Notes under the pieces: model-generated
Seen by the model: the letters and a program-made list of their open reading frames with translations, nothing else
The model's database searches: none
Told to the model about the DNA's origin: nothing
Translations under genes and position numbers: made by a program
In this document: one piece after another, positions 7,738-15,541 of the stretch
Position numbering within the stretch: position 1 is the first letter of the stretch
Layout of the letters: every line of letters begins with the position of its first letter
DNA from: JACCTU01 sp963788055
GTDB taxonomy: Bacteria > Actinomycetota > Thermoleophilia > Gaiellales > Gaiellaceae
NCBI GenBank assembly: GCA_963788055.1
Contig: CAWBFA010000001.1
Span: 186,001 to 250,000 of the forward strand
Length of the DNA: 64,000 nt
Direction of reading: 5' to 3'

Positions 7738-8907
7738 CTAGCCGAGGTAGCCGAGCGGATCGACCGCCGCGCCGTTCACACGAACCTCGAAGTGGACATG
7801 CGGCCCCGTGCTGTGGCCCGTCGAGCCGGCGAACGCGATCGTCTGGCCCTGGGAGACCGAGCCGCCGTTTCCGACGACGATCGACGAGTTGTGGCCGTAG
7901 GCGGTCGCGAGACCGCCCCCGTGGTCGATCACGACGAGGTTGCCGTAGCCGCCCATCCAGCCGGCGTAGATGACGCGGCCAGAGGCTGCAGCTGAGACCG
8001 GCGCTCCCGTTGGGACGGCGATGTCGATCCCCTCGTGCATCCGCCCCCAGCGCCACCCGAAGCCGCTCGTGACGGGGCCTGAGACAGGCCAGATCAGCCC
8101 GCTCGAGGAGGGTACGACCACCGATCCGGACTGCGAGGTCTGGATCCGCGAGGCGAGCGACGCACTGACCGCCGCGAGCGCCTCGACCTCGTGGAGGTAC
8201 TCGGCTTTCTCCTGCTGAACCGACGCAAGCGTCTCACGGCGCTCGGCGCGAGTACCGGCGAGCGAGTTCTCGCGGGCGACGAGCTGGTTCCGGACAGCCC
8301 GGGTCTGCTGTGCGCGCGCGGCGACGGCCTGCGCGACCGCGAAGACCTTCTTCCGTGTGACGGTCGTGCTCGCCTGCTGCACCTGGATCCGGTCCTTCGC
8401 CAGACCGACCGACTCGGCGATCCGCTCGTCCTGCGCGGCGAGCTCGCGCGCGTAGTCGAGCCGCGTCACGAGCTCACTGAAGTTCGACGAGTCGAGGATG
8501 ACGTCGACCGTGCTCAGGTTTCCCGACTGGTAGATCGCGACGAGCCGGTCGCTCAGGCGGTCGATCGCCTGCTCGTGCTGCCGGCGCAGGAAGCCGAGCT
8601 TCTCCGTCTGGAGCCGCCACAGCTCGGTGATCCGCGCGAGCTTCTCCCGCTGCAGCGCGAGGTCCTGCTCGAGCAGCGCCAGGTCGGTCGAGACGTCTCC
8701 GACCTGCGACTCGAGCGTGCGGATCCTGGCCGACACGTCGGCGATCTCCGACGAGAGCCGCTGCTCTTTTGCCCTGGCCGCTGCGATCTTGTCCTGCAGG
8801 TTGGAGATCTTGGAGTCGACCGCCTGCTTCCGCGTGACGTTGTCACCGGCCGCGGGCGCGGCCGTCAGAAGAGCGAGGAAGAGGAGGAGAAGGACGCGTC
8901 GGGTCAC
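7738..8907 (-). CDS. M23-family murein hydrolase with coiled-coil N-terminus (EnvC/NlpD-like)
   Basis: 389 residues. Signal peptide (VLLLLFLALLTAAPAAG), then a long coiled coil from about residue 25 to 245 (QDKIAAARAKEQRLSSEI and following), then a peptidase M23/LytM domain from about 275. Zinc ligands are visible: HEGIDIAVP, and HSTGPHVHFEVR at the end. It should cleave peptide cross-bridges in the cell wall or activate an amidase, outside the membrane, as EnvC-like proteins do in cell separation. The GTG at 8907 has neither a clear SD nor a -10, and lies 75 bases after the zinc-ribbon gene, so it may be in the same operon. Confidence 0.9.
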   Translation of the reverse strand: MTRRVLLLLFLALLTAAPAAGDNVTRKQAVDSKISNLQDKIAAARAKEQRLSSEIADVSARIRTLESQVGDVSTDLALLEQDLALQREKLARITELWRLQTEKLGFLRRQHEQAIDRLSDRLVAIYQSGNLSTVDVILDSSNFSELVTRLDYARELAAQDERIAESVGLAKDRIQVQQASTTVTRKKVFAVAQAVAARAQQTRAVRNQLVARENSLAGTRAERRETLASVQQEKAEYLHEVEALAAVSASLASRIQTSQSGSVVVPSSSGLIWPVSGPVTSGFGWRWGRMHEGIDIAVPTGAPVSAAASGRVIYAGWMGGYGNLVVIDHGGGLATAYGHNSSIVVGNGGSVSQGQTIAFAGSTGHSTGPHVHFEVRVNGAAVDPLGYLG

Positions 8908-8982
8908 GCGGGCTGACTTCGTCGGGCGCTCGGCTGTCCCTGCTGTGCGCGGAATCCTGCGCGAGGGTAGCGATTTCTGACG

Positions 8983-9672
8983 CTAGTCGCCGTCCGGCGC
9001 CTGGATCTCGGTCGGCTGCACCTGCAGCCTGGCGGCCTGGACCCGCTCCTGGGCCTGCGTCGCGATCTCCGAGGCCTCCTGTTCCAACCCGGCAATTCGT
9101 TCGTCCAGCGCGGCGATCGCCCCGCGCTCGCCGGCTCCGTCGCCGCCGGAGTAGATAGCCGCGCCGAGCTCTCTCAGGAGGCGGTCGCGCTCGCCGCCGA
9201 GGCGCATCGCCTCGCCGCGCCTCCGGCTGATCTCCCGCCGCGCCGAGGAGCGCGTGAGGAAGGCCTGGGCCGTGTACCCCGCCCGGGCACGCGCCGAGTC
9301 AACCGCGCCGACCGAGGCGGTGACGATCGCCGCGTCCGGCTTCCGGCGCCCCGCCTCGAGGAACCCCGCCGCGAAGAGGAGCGCGACCCCCAGGAGCACG
9401 AGCCCGGCCACCCAGCTCCCGAGTACGAGCAACGCGACGGCGACGACCAGGAGCACGGCCGCGAGGGCGAAGAGGAGAGTCGGAGGCGGCAGGCCGAACC
9501 AGCGCGGTGCCGAGTGCGCGACGGTCACCGGAACCGGTCCCGTCTCGTTGGGCGGCACCTCCGCCCGCACGGTGTCGCCGCTCTGGACGGCCGCCCCGCA
9601 CGAGGCGCAGAAGCGCGCACCCCTCGGGAGCGGGGCGCTGCAGTTGGCGCAATTAGCTGGCTGCGCGTACAC
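8983..9672 (-). CDS. Zinc-ribbon membrane protein
   Basis: About 229 residues from GTG 9672. It has an N-terminal zinc ribbon (CANCSAPLPRGARFCASCG), a short linker, two adjacent transmembrane segments (LLFALAAVLLVVAVALLVLG and a following LVLLGVALLFAAGF), and a charged, coiled-coil-like C-terminal half (LDERIAGLEQEASEIATQ). The start overlaps the end of the ccmI-like gene by 20 bases, so it belongs to the cytochrome c maturation transcript. A GTG-independent start at 9705 is possible. Function unknown; the zinc ribbon suggests a membrane-anchored scaffold. Confidence 0.75.
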   Translation of the reverse strand: MYAQPANCANCSAPLPRGARFCASCGAAVQSGDTVRAEVPPNETGPVPVTVAHSAPRWFGLPPPTLLFALAAVLLVVAVALLVLGSWVAGLVLLGVALLFAAGFLEAGRRKPDAAIVTASVGAVDSARARAGYTAQAFLTRSSARREISRRRGEAMRLGGERDRLLRELGAAIYSGGDGAGERGAIAALDERIAGLEQEASEIATQAQERVQAARLQVQPTEIQAPDGD

Positions 9673-9976
9673 GTTCCCTCCCTTCCCCGCGAGGCTCGAG
9701 CGCACGCCTCGCGTCCGCGACGCGCCGGCGTAGCGGTCCGACGAGCGTGCGGTAGTCCTCGTCCGAGAGCTTCCCGGTGCGGTGGTCGAACTCGAGCTCG
9801 CGGAGTGCTTCCTGCAAACGATCGCGCTCTTCGATCAGCGCGAGCCGCTGCAGCTCGAGCTCGTTGCGCCCGGCGAGGCGGTCGAGCGGGGCGTCTGGCT
9901 CACGCAGGAACGGCGCGGCGACGTAGATGACGACGGAGAGCGCGAGCAGCGCCCCGAGGAGCAGGCCCACGGTCAT
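9653..9976 (-). CDS. CcmI-like membrane-anchored cytochrome c maturation protein
   Basis: 107 residues: one N-terminal transmembrane helix (VGLLLGALLALSVVIYVAAP), then a helical segment ELQRLALIEERDRLQEALRE and LEFDHRTGKLSDEDYRTL. The last block is the typical N-terminal region of CcmI/CycH-type proteins (E-L-E-x-D-x-x-x-G-K-L-x-x-x-D-Y). The TPR part of full CcmI is absent. The start overlaps the ccmF stop (ATGA), which supports a role in haem delivery to apocytochromes. Confidence 0.78.
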   Translation of the reverse strand: MTVGLLLGALLALSVVIYVAAPFLREPDAPLDRLAGRNELELQRLALIEERDRLQEALRELEFDHRTGKLSDEDYRTLVGPLRRRVADARRALEPRGEGRERVRAAS

Positions 9977-11952
9977 GCAGGAGCGAGCGCATAGCGCTCG
10001 AGGAGCCGACGCTCCTCGGCCGGGTCGGGCCAGAGGGCGATCAGCGAGCCGGTGAGGAAGACGAGCCCGGCGAGCCAGATCAGGTTGACGAGTGGGTTGA
10101 CGAGCGCCTTCAGGCGCACGCTTCCGTCAGCGTTCGAGTTCTCCAGGATGACGAACAGATCGCCGAGGCTCAGGACGTCGGCGCGGATCGCCGGCTCGGC
10201 CGACACCTGCTGCTCGACCGGGTAGAAGTTCTTCCCGGGCTCGACGATCCCGAGGTCGCGTCCGTCGCGCTTCACGTCGACCTGCGCTCGCAGCTCTCGG
10301 GCGTTCGCGCTCATCCGCTCCGTGGTTCCGAGGTAGGTGAGCGTGTACCCAGCCACCTCGAGTTGCCCGCCGCGGTCCAGGCGCGCTTCGCGCACGGTGT
10401 CGTACGCGGAGCCCGCGATGCCGATCGCGAGCAGGACGATCGCCGCGTGCACGACGTACCCGCCGTAGCGGCGGCGATTTCGGCCGACGAGAGATGAGAA
10501 CGCATGCAGGCGGCTTCCGCCCTCGAGCGCACGCCTTGCCCGGGTGCCGCGCACGAACTCGTACGCGATCGAGCCGAGGACGAACGCGGAGAACGTGTAG
10601 GCGAGGAGTCCCACCGGGGACGAGCCCGCGCCGAGCGCGAGCAGCACGACCGCGACTCCCGCCGCGATCCCGGCCGGCCAGGCGAACGACGCCCCGAGCG
10701 AACGAAGCGATGCGCGCCGCCACGCGACGAGCGGGGCCAGCCCCATCAGCAGCAAGAGCGGCAGCCCGAAGACGCGCAGGAAGAAGTTGTAGTACGGACC
10801 CGCCACGACGCTCGCCTCCCCGCGCACGGCCTCCGAGAGCAGGGGCCAGACCACACCCCAGAGGATCGTCAGGCAGAGCGCGACGAGCAGCAGGTTGTTG
10901 TAGAGGAAGGTCGCCTCGCGCGAGACGAGCGACTCGAGCCGGGTCCGCGAGCGCAGGAGCGGCAGCCGCGCGAACACGAGCGCGAGCGAGAGGGCGAGCA
11001 CGAGCACGATGAAGCCGAGGAACCACGGCCCGATCGAGCTCTCGGTGAACGAGTGGATCGAGTCGAGGATCCCCGAACGCGTGAGAAACGTCCCGAAGAG
11101 CGACAGCCCGAACGCGAGGATCACGAGCAGCAGGTTCCAGACCTTCAGCATCCCGCGCTTCTCCTGGATCATGACCGAGTGCAGGAAGGCGGTCGCCGCG
11201 AGCCACGGCATCAGCGCGGCGTTCTCGACCGGGTCCCATGCGAAGTAGCCGCCCCAGCCGATCTCCTCGTACGCCCACTTGGCGCCGAGCAGCTGTCCGA
11301 CGCCGAGCGCCGTCCAGGCGACGAGCGTCCAGCGCCGCGTCGCGATGATCCAGGCCTCGTCCGCGCGGCGCGCGAGCAGCGCGCCCATCCCGAACGCCCA
11401 GGGGATGGTCAGCCCGACGTAGCCGAGGTAGAGGAGCGGCGGATGCGCGACCATGTAGGGGTTCTGGAGGCTCGGGTTGAGTCCGGCGCCGTTTGCAGGT
11501 GCGAGCTGCGTCTCGAACGGGCTCGAGATCGCGACGAGCATGAACCCGAAGAAGACCGCGACGAGCGCGAGCGGCGGGATGACCCACGGCAGCAACTCGG
11601 AGCGCCTCCGCCGCGACGTCGCGACGACCAGCGCGGCGTACGCGGTGAGCACGACGAGCCACAGCAGGAGCGACCCTTCCTGGCCGCCCCAGAAGGCGGA
11701 GAGCGTGTAGCCGAGCGGGAGCTGCTCGCTCGTCAGCCGCGCGACGTAGACGAACGAGAAGTCATGCCGCACGAGCGCGACGACGAGCACGAGCGACCCG
11801 ACGAGCGCCGACGCGAACGCGGCCACCAGTGCGTTTTGCGCGGAGACCGCGAGACGCCTGCGCCGCGCGACGAGCGCCCACGACCCGGCGACGAGCGCGT
11901 ACAGCGACAGCCCAAGGCAGACGACGAGTGCCGCGCGGCCGAGCTCAGCCAT
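9973..11952 (-). CDS. ccmF: Cytochrome c haem lyase subunit CcmF
   Basis: 659 residues with about 15 predicted membrane segments. The haem-handling signatures are present: LSAFWGGQEGSLLLW near residue 85 and the WWD domain GWGGYFAWDPVENAALMPWL near residue 230, followed by FLTRSGILDSIHSFTES. CcmF receives haem from holo-CcmE and ligates it to the CXXCH cysteines of apocytochrome c. It begins three bases after ccmE ends and overlaps the ccmI-like gene. No ccmA, B, C, G or H is visible, so the rest of the system must be elsewhere. Confidence 0.95.
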   Translation of the reverse strand: MAELGRAALVVCLGLSLYALVAGSWALVARRRRLAVSAQNALVAAFASALVGSLVLVVALVRHDFSFVYVARLTSEQLPLGYTLSAFWGGQEGSLLLWLVVLTAYAALVVATSRRRRSELLPWVIPPLALVAVFFGFMLVAISSPFETQLAPANGAGLNPSLQNPYMVAHPPLLYLGYVGLTIPWAFGMGALLARRADEAWIIATRRWTLVAWTALGVGQLLGAKWAYEEIGWGGYFAWDPVENAALMPWLAATAFLHSVMIQEKRGMLKVWNLLLVILAFGLSLFGTFLTRSGILDSIHSFTESSIGPWFLGFIVLVLALSLALVFARLPLLRSRTRLESLVSREATFLYNNLLLVALCLTILWGVVWPLLSEAVRGEASVVAGPYYNFFLRVFGLPLLLLMGLAPLVAWRRASLRSLGASFAWPAGIAAGVAVVLLALGAGSSPVGLLAYTFSAFVLGSIAYEFVRGTRARRALEGGSRLHAFSSLVGRNRRRYGGYVVHAAIVLLAIGIAGSAYDTVREARLDRGGQLEVAGYTLTYLGTTERMSANARELRAQVDVKRDGRDLGIVEPGKNFYPVEQQVSAEPAIRADVLSLGDLFVILENSNADGSVRLKALVNPLVNLIWLAGLVFLTGSLIALWPDPAEERRLLERYALAPA

Positions 11953-11955
11953 GCC

Positions 11956-12345
11956 CTAGCTCGAGCTTTGCTTCGGCGCGTACTTCGAGGGGCACTTCGT
12001 GACCATCGTCCCGGGCTTGCCCACGAAGACGCCCTGCCGCAGCCGCCCATCGACACGCAGGTCGCGGCCGATCTTGAACTGGTCGGGAAGCCCCCCCGCG
12101 TAGCTCACACGCACCGTCGCGGTCCCCTCTGGGTCGCGGAGCCGGAAGCGGGTGACCTCGCCCCTGTGCACGGGGCCGACGACGCGTCCGCTCAGGACGA
12201 CGACCTCCGTTCGGCCGTTCAGCTCGGAGGGCTGGACGGCGGGCGTGCCGCCTCCGGCGAGCGAGACGTAGACGAGGAAGACCGCGAGCACCGCCGCGAC
12301 GGACAGCGCCAGCACGAGCCGCGCCGGGTTCGACCTCCGGGCCAC
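11956..12345 (-). CDS. ccmE: Cytochrome c maturation haem chaperone CcmE, CXXXY variant
   Basis: 129 residues: an N-terminal anchor (LVLALSVAAVLAVFLVYVSLAG, shown as its hydrophobic core) and an OB-fold periplasmic-type domain (EVVVLSGRVVG, RFRLRDPEGTATVRVSY, LPDQFKIGRDLRVDGRL). At the haem-binding position the sequence is MVTKCPSKYAPK: a cysteine replaces the usual covalent histidine of the HXXXY motif. This CXXXY form is known from archaea and some Gram-positive and sulfate-reducing bacteria. GTG start at 12345 has TAGACT six bases upstream. Confidence 0.93.
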   Translation of the reverse strand: MARRSNPARLVLALSVAAVLAVFLVYVSLAGGGTPAVQPSELNGRTEVVVLSGRVVGPVHRGEVTRFRLRDPEGTATVRVSYAGGLPDQFKIGRDLRVDGRLRQGVFVGKPGTMVTKCPSKYAPKQSSS

Positions 12346-12351
12346 GGGGAG

Positions 12352-12357
12352 AGTCTA
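12352..12357 (-). promoter_or_regulatory. -10 element (TAGACT) for ccmE-ccmF operon
   Basis: TAGACT six bases before the GTG at 12345. Confidence 0.58.
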
Positions 12358-12360
12358 GCC

Positions 12361-12600
12361 CTAGGTCTCGGACCGAGCTGCGCGCCTGGAGGGCACGCGG
12401 TACCCGTGGTCGACGCAGAGCGACCCGGGTGAATCCTCGGTGAGCGAGTCGCAGTAGCCCTTGCCGTAGGCGGCCCGCATGAAGGCTGCGACGACGTCGA
12501 TGTTCCATTCGGAGATCTCCCCCGCCTCCCGCCAGAGGTCGGCGAGCCGGAGGTCGATGTCGAGCTCGAGGAGGTCGATCCGGGTGGGACTCTTCTGCAT
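12361..12600 (-). CDS. 79-residue hypothetical protein
   Basis: MQKSPTRIDLLELDIDLRLA begins an acidic, helical protein with AFMRAAYGKGYCDSLTED and a basic end. No domain recognised. I take the ATG at 12600, not the upstream one, because TACGCT lies seven bases before it. It is divergent from the TIM-barrel gene at 12643, and its stop lies just before the ccmE promoter. Confidence 0.6.
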   Translation of the reverse strand: MQKSPTRIDLLELDIDLRLADLWREAGEISEWNIDVVAAFMRAAYGKGYCDSLTEDSPGSLCVDHGYRVPSRRAARSET

Positions 12601-12607
12601 GCCCGAA

Positions 12608-12613
12608 AGCGTA
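12608..12613 (-). promoter_or_regulatory. -10 element (TACGCT) for the 79-residue protein
   Basis: TACGCT seven bases before the ATG at 12600. It sits 18 bases from the divergent -10 of the next gene. Confidence 0.5.
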
Positions 12614-12630
12614 GGACCGGGGTCGGACGG

Positions 12631-12636
12631 CATGAT
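12631..12636 (+). promoter_or_regulatory. -10-like element (CATGAT) for the TIM-barrel gene
   Basis: CATGAT six bases before the ATG at 12643. Confidence 0.4.
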
Positions 12637-12642
12637 GGCTCC

Positions 12643-13467
12643 ATGGGAGAGCTGCGGTTCGGGGGTGCCAGGGTGCCCTCACGGGAGAGCCCCGAGGCGG
12701 CGATCGAGCTCCTGCTGGAGCGGGCCTACACGGCCTGCGAGATCGACTTCGAGGGCAAGTTCTGGATGGACTACCCCTGGGCGGAGCGGTTCGGAGAGCT
12801 CGCGCGGGAGCACGGGATCGTCCTCTCCGTGCACGCGCCCATCGCGGGCTTCATGGGCCATGCCGAACGTGGCAAGAAGCTCAACATGGCCGTCGGGATG
12901 CTCGACCACTCCGCGGGGGTCGCGAAGGCCGCCGGCGCCGAGCTCGTCGTCTTCCACCCGGGCTTCCTGCTCGGCCGAACGCGCGAGGAGGCGATCGACT
13001 CCGTCGTCGAGCAGCTCGGAGAGCTGCGGGAGCGCCTGGAGAAGAAGGACCGCGCGGTGCCGTTCGGGATCGAGGTGATGGGTCGGGTCCGCGAGCTCGG
13101 CTCGCTCGACGACGTGCTCGAGATCTCGTCGCGGCTCGAGTGGGTGCGCCCGGTGATCGACTTCGCCCACATGCACGCAACGAGCGACGGCGCCTACACG
13201 GAGACCTCGCTCTTCGCCGACGCGCTCGCCGGCGCCGACGCCGTCCTGGAAGAGGGCGCGCCCTTCCACATCCACTTCTCCGACATCGCGTTCGCGAACC
13301 GGAACGAGACGAAGCACCTGCCGTACGGCGAGGGCACGCTGCGTGCGGAGCCGCTCGGCGAAGCGCTCGCGACCTTCGAGCGCCCGGCGACGGTGATCAG
13401 CGAGGCGCCGGATCTGGAGTCGAGCTCTGCCATCCGCGAGGCGCTCCTCGCGGGAGCCCGAATCTAG
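12643..13467 (+). CDS. Endonuclease IV / xylose isomerase-like TIM-barrel protein
   Basis: 274 residues with the metal-ligand pattern of the AP endonuclease 2 superfamily: CEIDFEGKFWMD, LSVHAPIAGFMGHAE, LVVFHPGFLLGR, FGIEVMGRVRELG, PVIDFAHMHATSDG and FHIHFSDIAFANRNETKHLP. These place His/Glu/Asp ligands on successive barrel strands as in Nfo. It is likely a Zn/Mn-dependent abasic-site endonuclease or a sugar isomerase-like enzyme. Archaeal and actinobacterial Nfo-like proteins of this size are usually annotated as deoxyribonuclease IV. The end overlaps the convergent gene by 4 bases. Confidence 0.8.
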   Translation: MGELRFGGARVPSRESPEAAIELLLERAYTACEIDFEGKFWMDYPWAERFGELAREHGIVLSVHAPIAGFMGHAERGKKLNMAVGMLDHSAGVAKAAGAELVVFHPGFLLGRTREEAIDSVVEQLGELRERLEKKDRAVPFGIEVMGRVRELGSLDDVLEISSRLEWVRPVIDFAHMHATSDGAYTETSLFADALAGADAVLEEGAPFHIHFSDIAFANRNETKHLPYGEGTLRAEPLGEALATFERPATVISEAPDLESSSAIREALLAGARI

Positions 13468-13862
13468 TCGGGCACGCGGTCGGCGATGCTCTCGAGCAGC
13501 GCGACCGCCAGGTGGACGTCCGAGCCAATCAGCGCGCGGAAGGGCTCACGCGCGATCGCGAGACAGCGCACCGGCGTGAGCGCCTGGACCCTCGCGATCC
13601 GCCGAGCGTCGCGGCGCAGGAGCGCGAGCTCGCCGATCACTTCCCCGGGGCCCAACTCGACGTCGGCGCCGCGCGCGTGCACGGAGACGCGACCCTCGAG
13701 GAGGACGAACATCCCGCTGCCGACCTGGCCGCCCTCCGTCAGCACGTGGCCCTGGCCGAACTCGACCTCAGATGCGATCTCGGCGACCCTTCGGAGCTCC
13801 TCGTCGGAGAGGCCGGCGAAGATGCGCGCGCCGCGCAGGGCGTCGACGGTCGAAGTCGCCAC
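13464..13862 (-). CDS. Cyclic nucleotide-binding domain protein
   Basis: About 132 residues: STVDALRGARIFAGLSDEEL, then a CAP-type cNMP-binding fold (GHVLTEGGQVGSGMFVLLEG, RVSVHARG, LGPGEVIGELALLRRDARR). The phosphate-binding cassette GEVIGELALLRRDARRIA resembles the canonical GE.AL...RtA. There is no DNA-binding helix-turn-helix, so it is a free-standing sensor or adaptor. The GTG at 13862 is chosen because TATTCT lies six bases upstream. Confidence 0.82.
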   Translation of the reverse strand: MATSTVDALRGARIFAGLSDEELRRVAEIASEVEFGQGHVLTEGGQVGSGMFVLLEGRVSVHARGADVELGPGEVIGELALLRRDARRIARVQALTPVRCLAIAREPFRALIGSDVHLAVALLESIADRVPD

Positions 13863-13868
13863 CGGCCG

Positions 13869-13874
13869 AGAATA
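13869..13874 (-). promoter_or_regulatory. -10 element (TATTCT)
   Basis: TATTCT six bases before the GTG at 13862. Confidence 0.55.
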
Positions 13875-14157
13875 GACATCTGACGCCGAGCCGGCCGGCC
13901 GTGATGCGGTCGTCACGGCGCATCGCGCAGCGGCGACCTGGCAAAACAAGCTGGTTTACTCGCTTCCCCCGAGGCGCCCGATGTGGCCGTGAGCGCAGCA
14001 AGCGCCGCGCAGGTCGCGAAGAGTCGTTTGAACGTCCTCCCCCTCTCTCGCGACGGTCTCTAGCACACCACACCACCCACACACCATGCGCTCTTGCAGA
14101 GTCCTGATGCACGATCGAGAATCGCCTCTTCGCTCAACGAGAAGGGGGGAAGAGCTA

Positions 14158-15537
14158 ATGAAGAAGCTGGCACTGGTGGCCGCCCTCAGCACGGTGATCG
14201 GCTTGACCGTAGTGGGTGGTGCTTTGGCGGCAGCCTTCACACCCGGCGCCTCCGGCGCGGGTGATCCTTACTACCCGAACGCCGGGAACGGAGGGTATGA
14301 CGTCACGAGCTACAACCTGACGCTCGACTGGCAGCCGGCGGGGAACCAGGTGACCGCCACCGCTGTGATCGCGGCAAGGGCGACGCAAAAGCTGTCGCGC
14401 TTCGACCTCGATCTCCGCGGCTTCACGATCTCGCGGCTGCTCGTCGACGGGCAGCTTGCCACGTACTCGCGCGAAGGCGAGCAGGAGCTCGTGATCACGC
14501 CGCCCAACGGCATCGCCTCGGGTCGAAGCTTCACCGTCACGATCGACTACGCAGGGACGCCGTCCGTCGTCAGGGACCCCGACGGCTCGATCGAGGGCTG
14601 GGTGCCGACGGACGACGGAGCGTTCGTCGTCGGCGAGCCGCAGGGCTCGCCCGGGTGGTATCCGGTGAACGACACGCCGAAAGACAAGGCGACGTACCGC
14701 TTCCGGGTCACCGTGCCTGCCGGGTTGACCGCGATGGCGAACGGCGTCCTCGAGTCGAACACGACGAGCGACGGCAAGACGACGTGGGTCTGGAACAAGC
14801 CAGAGCCGATGGCGCCCTATCTGGCGACTTCGACGATCGGGATGTTCGACCTGACGATCTCGACGATCGGGAACATCGAGTCCTACCTCGCGATCGATCC
14901 GCAGCTCGCGACCGGGAACGTCTTCCGGCTGATGCCGGAGATCGTGCGGTTCTACGAGTCGATCTACGGGCCGTACCCGTTCAGCGCGGTCGGCGGCATC
15001 GCCGACAGTGCCAAGAACGTCGGCTACTCGCTCGAGACGCAGACGAAGCCGGTGTACGACCGCATGCCCGACGAGCTGACGGTTGCCCACGAGCTGTCGC
15101 ACATGTGGTACGGAGACGCGGTCACCCTGACCGGCTGGAACGAGATCTGGCTGCACGAGGGCTTCGCGACCTGGTCGGAGTGGATCTGGAGCGAGCACAC
15201 CGGCAACAAGACCGCGCAGAAGTACTTCGACAACCTCTACAACACGCCGCCGCAGGACACCCTGTTCTGGACGCCGCCGCCCGGGAACCCCGGCTCGGCT
15301 GCGTTCGTCTTCAACGGGACGATCTACTACCGCGGCGCGATGACCCTGCAGGCGCTACGCGTGAAGATCGGCGAGTTCGCCTTCTTCAGCCTCATGCGCA
15401 GCTGGGTTCAGCAGAACCGCTACGGCAGCGTCACGACGCCGCAGTTCATCGCCCTGGCCGAGCGGATCTCAGGACAAGAACTCGACCTGTTCTTCGACGT
15501 CTGGCTCTACGAGCCGGACAAGCCGACGAGTTGGTGA
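14158..15537 (+). CDS. Secreted M1-family (gluzincin) metallopeptidase
   Basis: 459 residues. Signal peptide (MKKLALVAALSTVIGLTVVG then ALAAA). N-terminal beta-domain (YDVTSYNLTLDWQPAGNQVT), then the catalytic domain with VAHELSHMWYGD (HEXXH zinc motif) and WLHEGFATWSEW (third ligand Glu). It is shorter than housekeeping aminopeptidase N because the C-terminal helical domain is minimal. It should remove N-terminal residues from extracellular peptides; the GXMEN substrate motif is replaced by SAVGGIADSAKNVGYSLE, so specificity may differ. A strong ribosome binding site (AAGGGGGGAAGAG) precedes the ATG, so this gene is not leaderless. Confidence 0.9.
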   Translation: MKKLALVAALSTVIGLTVVGGALAAAFTPGASGAGDPYYPNAGNGGYDVTSYNLTLDWQPAGNQVTATAVIAARATQKLSRFDLDLRGFTISRLLVDGQLATYSREGEQELVITPPNGIASGRSFTVTIDYAGTPSVVRDPDGSIEGWVPTDDGAFVVGEPQGSPGWYPVNDTPKDKATYRFRVTVPAGLTAMANGVLESNTTSDGKTTWVWNKPEPMAPYLATSTIGMFDLTISTIGNIESYLAIDPQLATGNVFRLMPEIVRFYESIYGPYPFSAVGGIADSAKNVGYSLETQTKPVYDRMPDELTVAHELSHMWYGDAVTLTGWNEIWLHEGFATWSEWIWSEHTGNKTAQKYFDNLYNTPPQDTLFWTPPPGNPGSAAFVFNGTIYYRGAMTLQALRVKIGEFAFFSLMRSWVQQNRYGSVTTPQFIALAERISGQELDLFFDVWLYEPDKPTSW

Positions 15538-15541
15538 GCGA

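Noticed and set aside
10504..12432. 642-codon plus-strand open frame
   Set aside because: Antisense to ccmF and ccmE, extremely Arg/Glu/Asp-rich without any domain. A shadow of GC-rich coding DNA.
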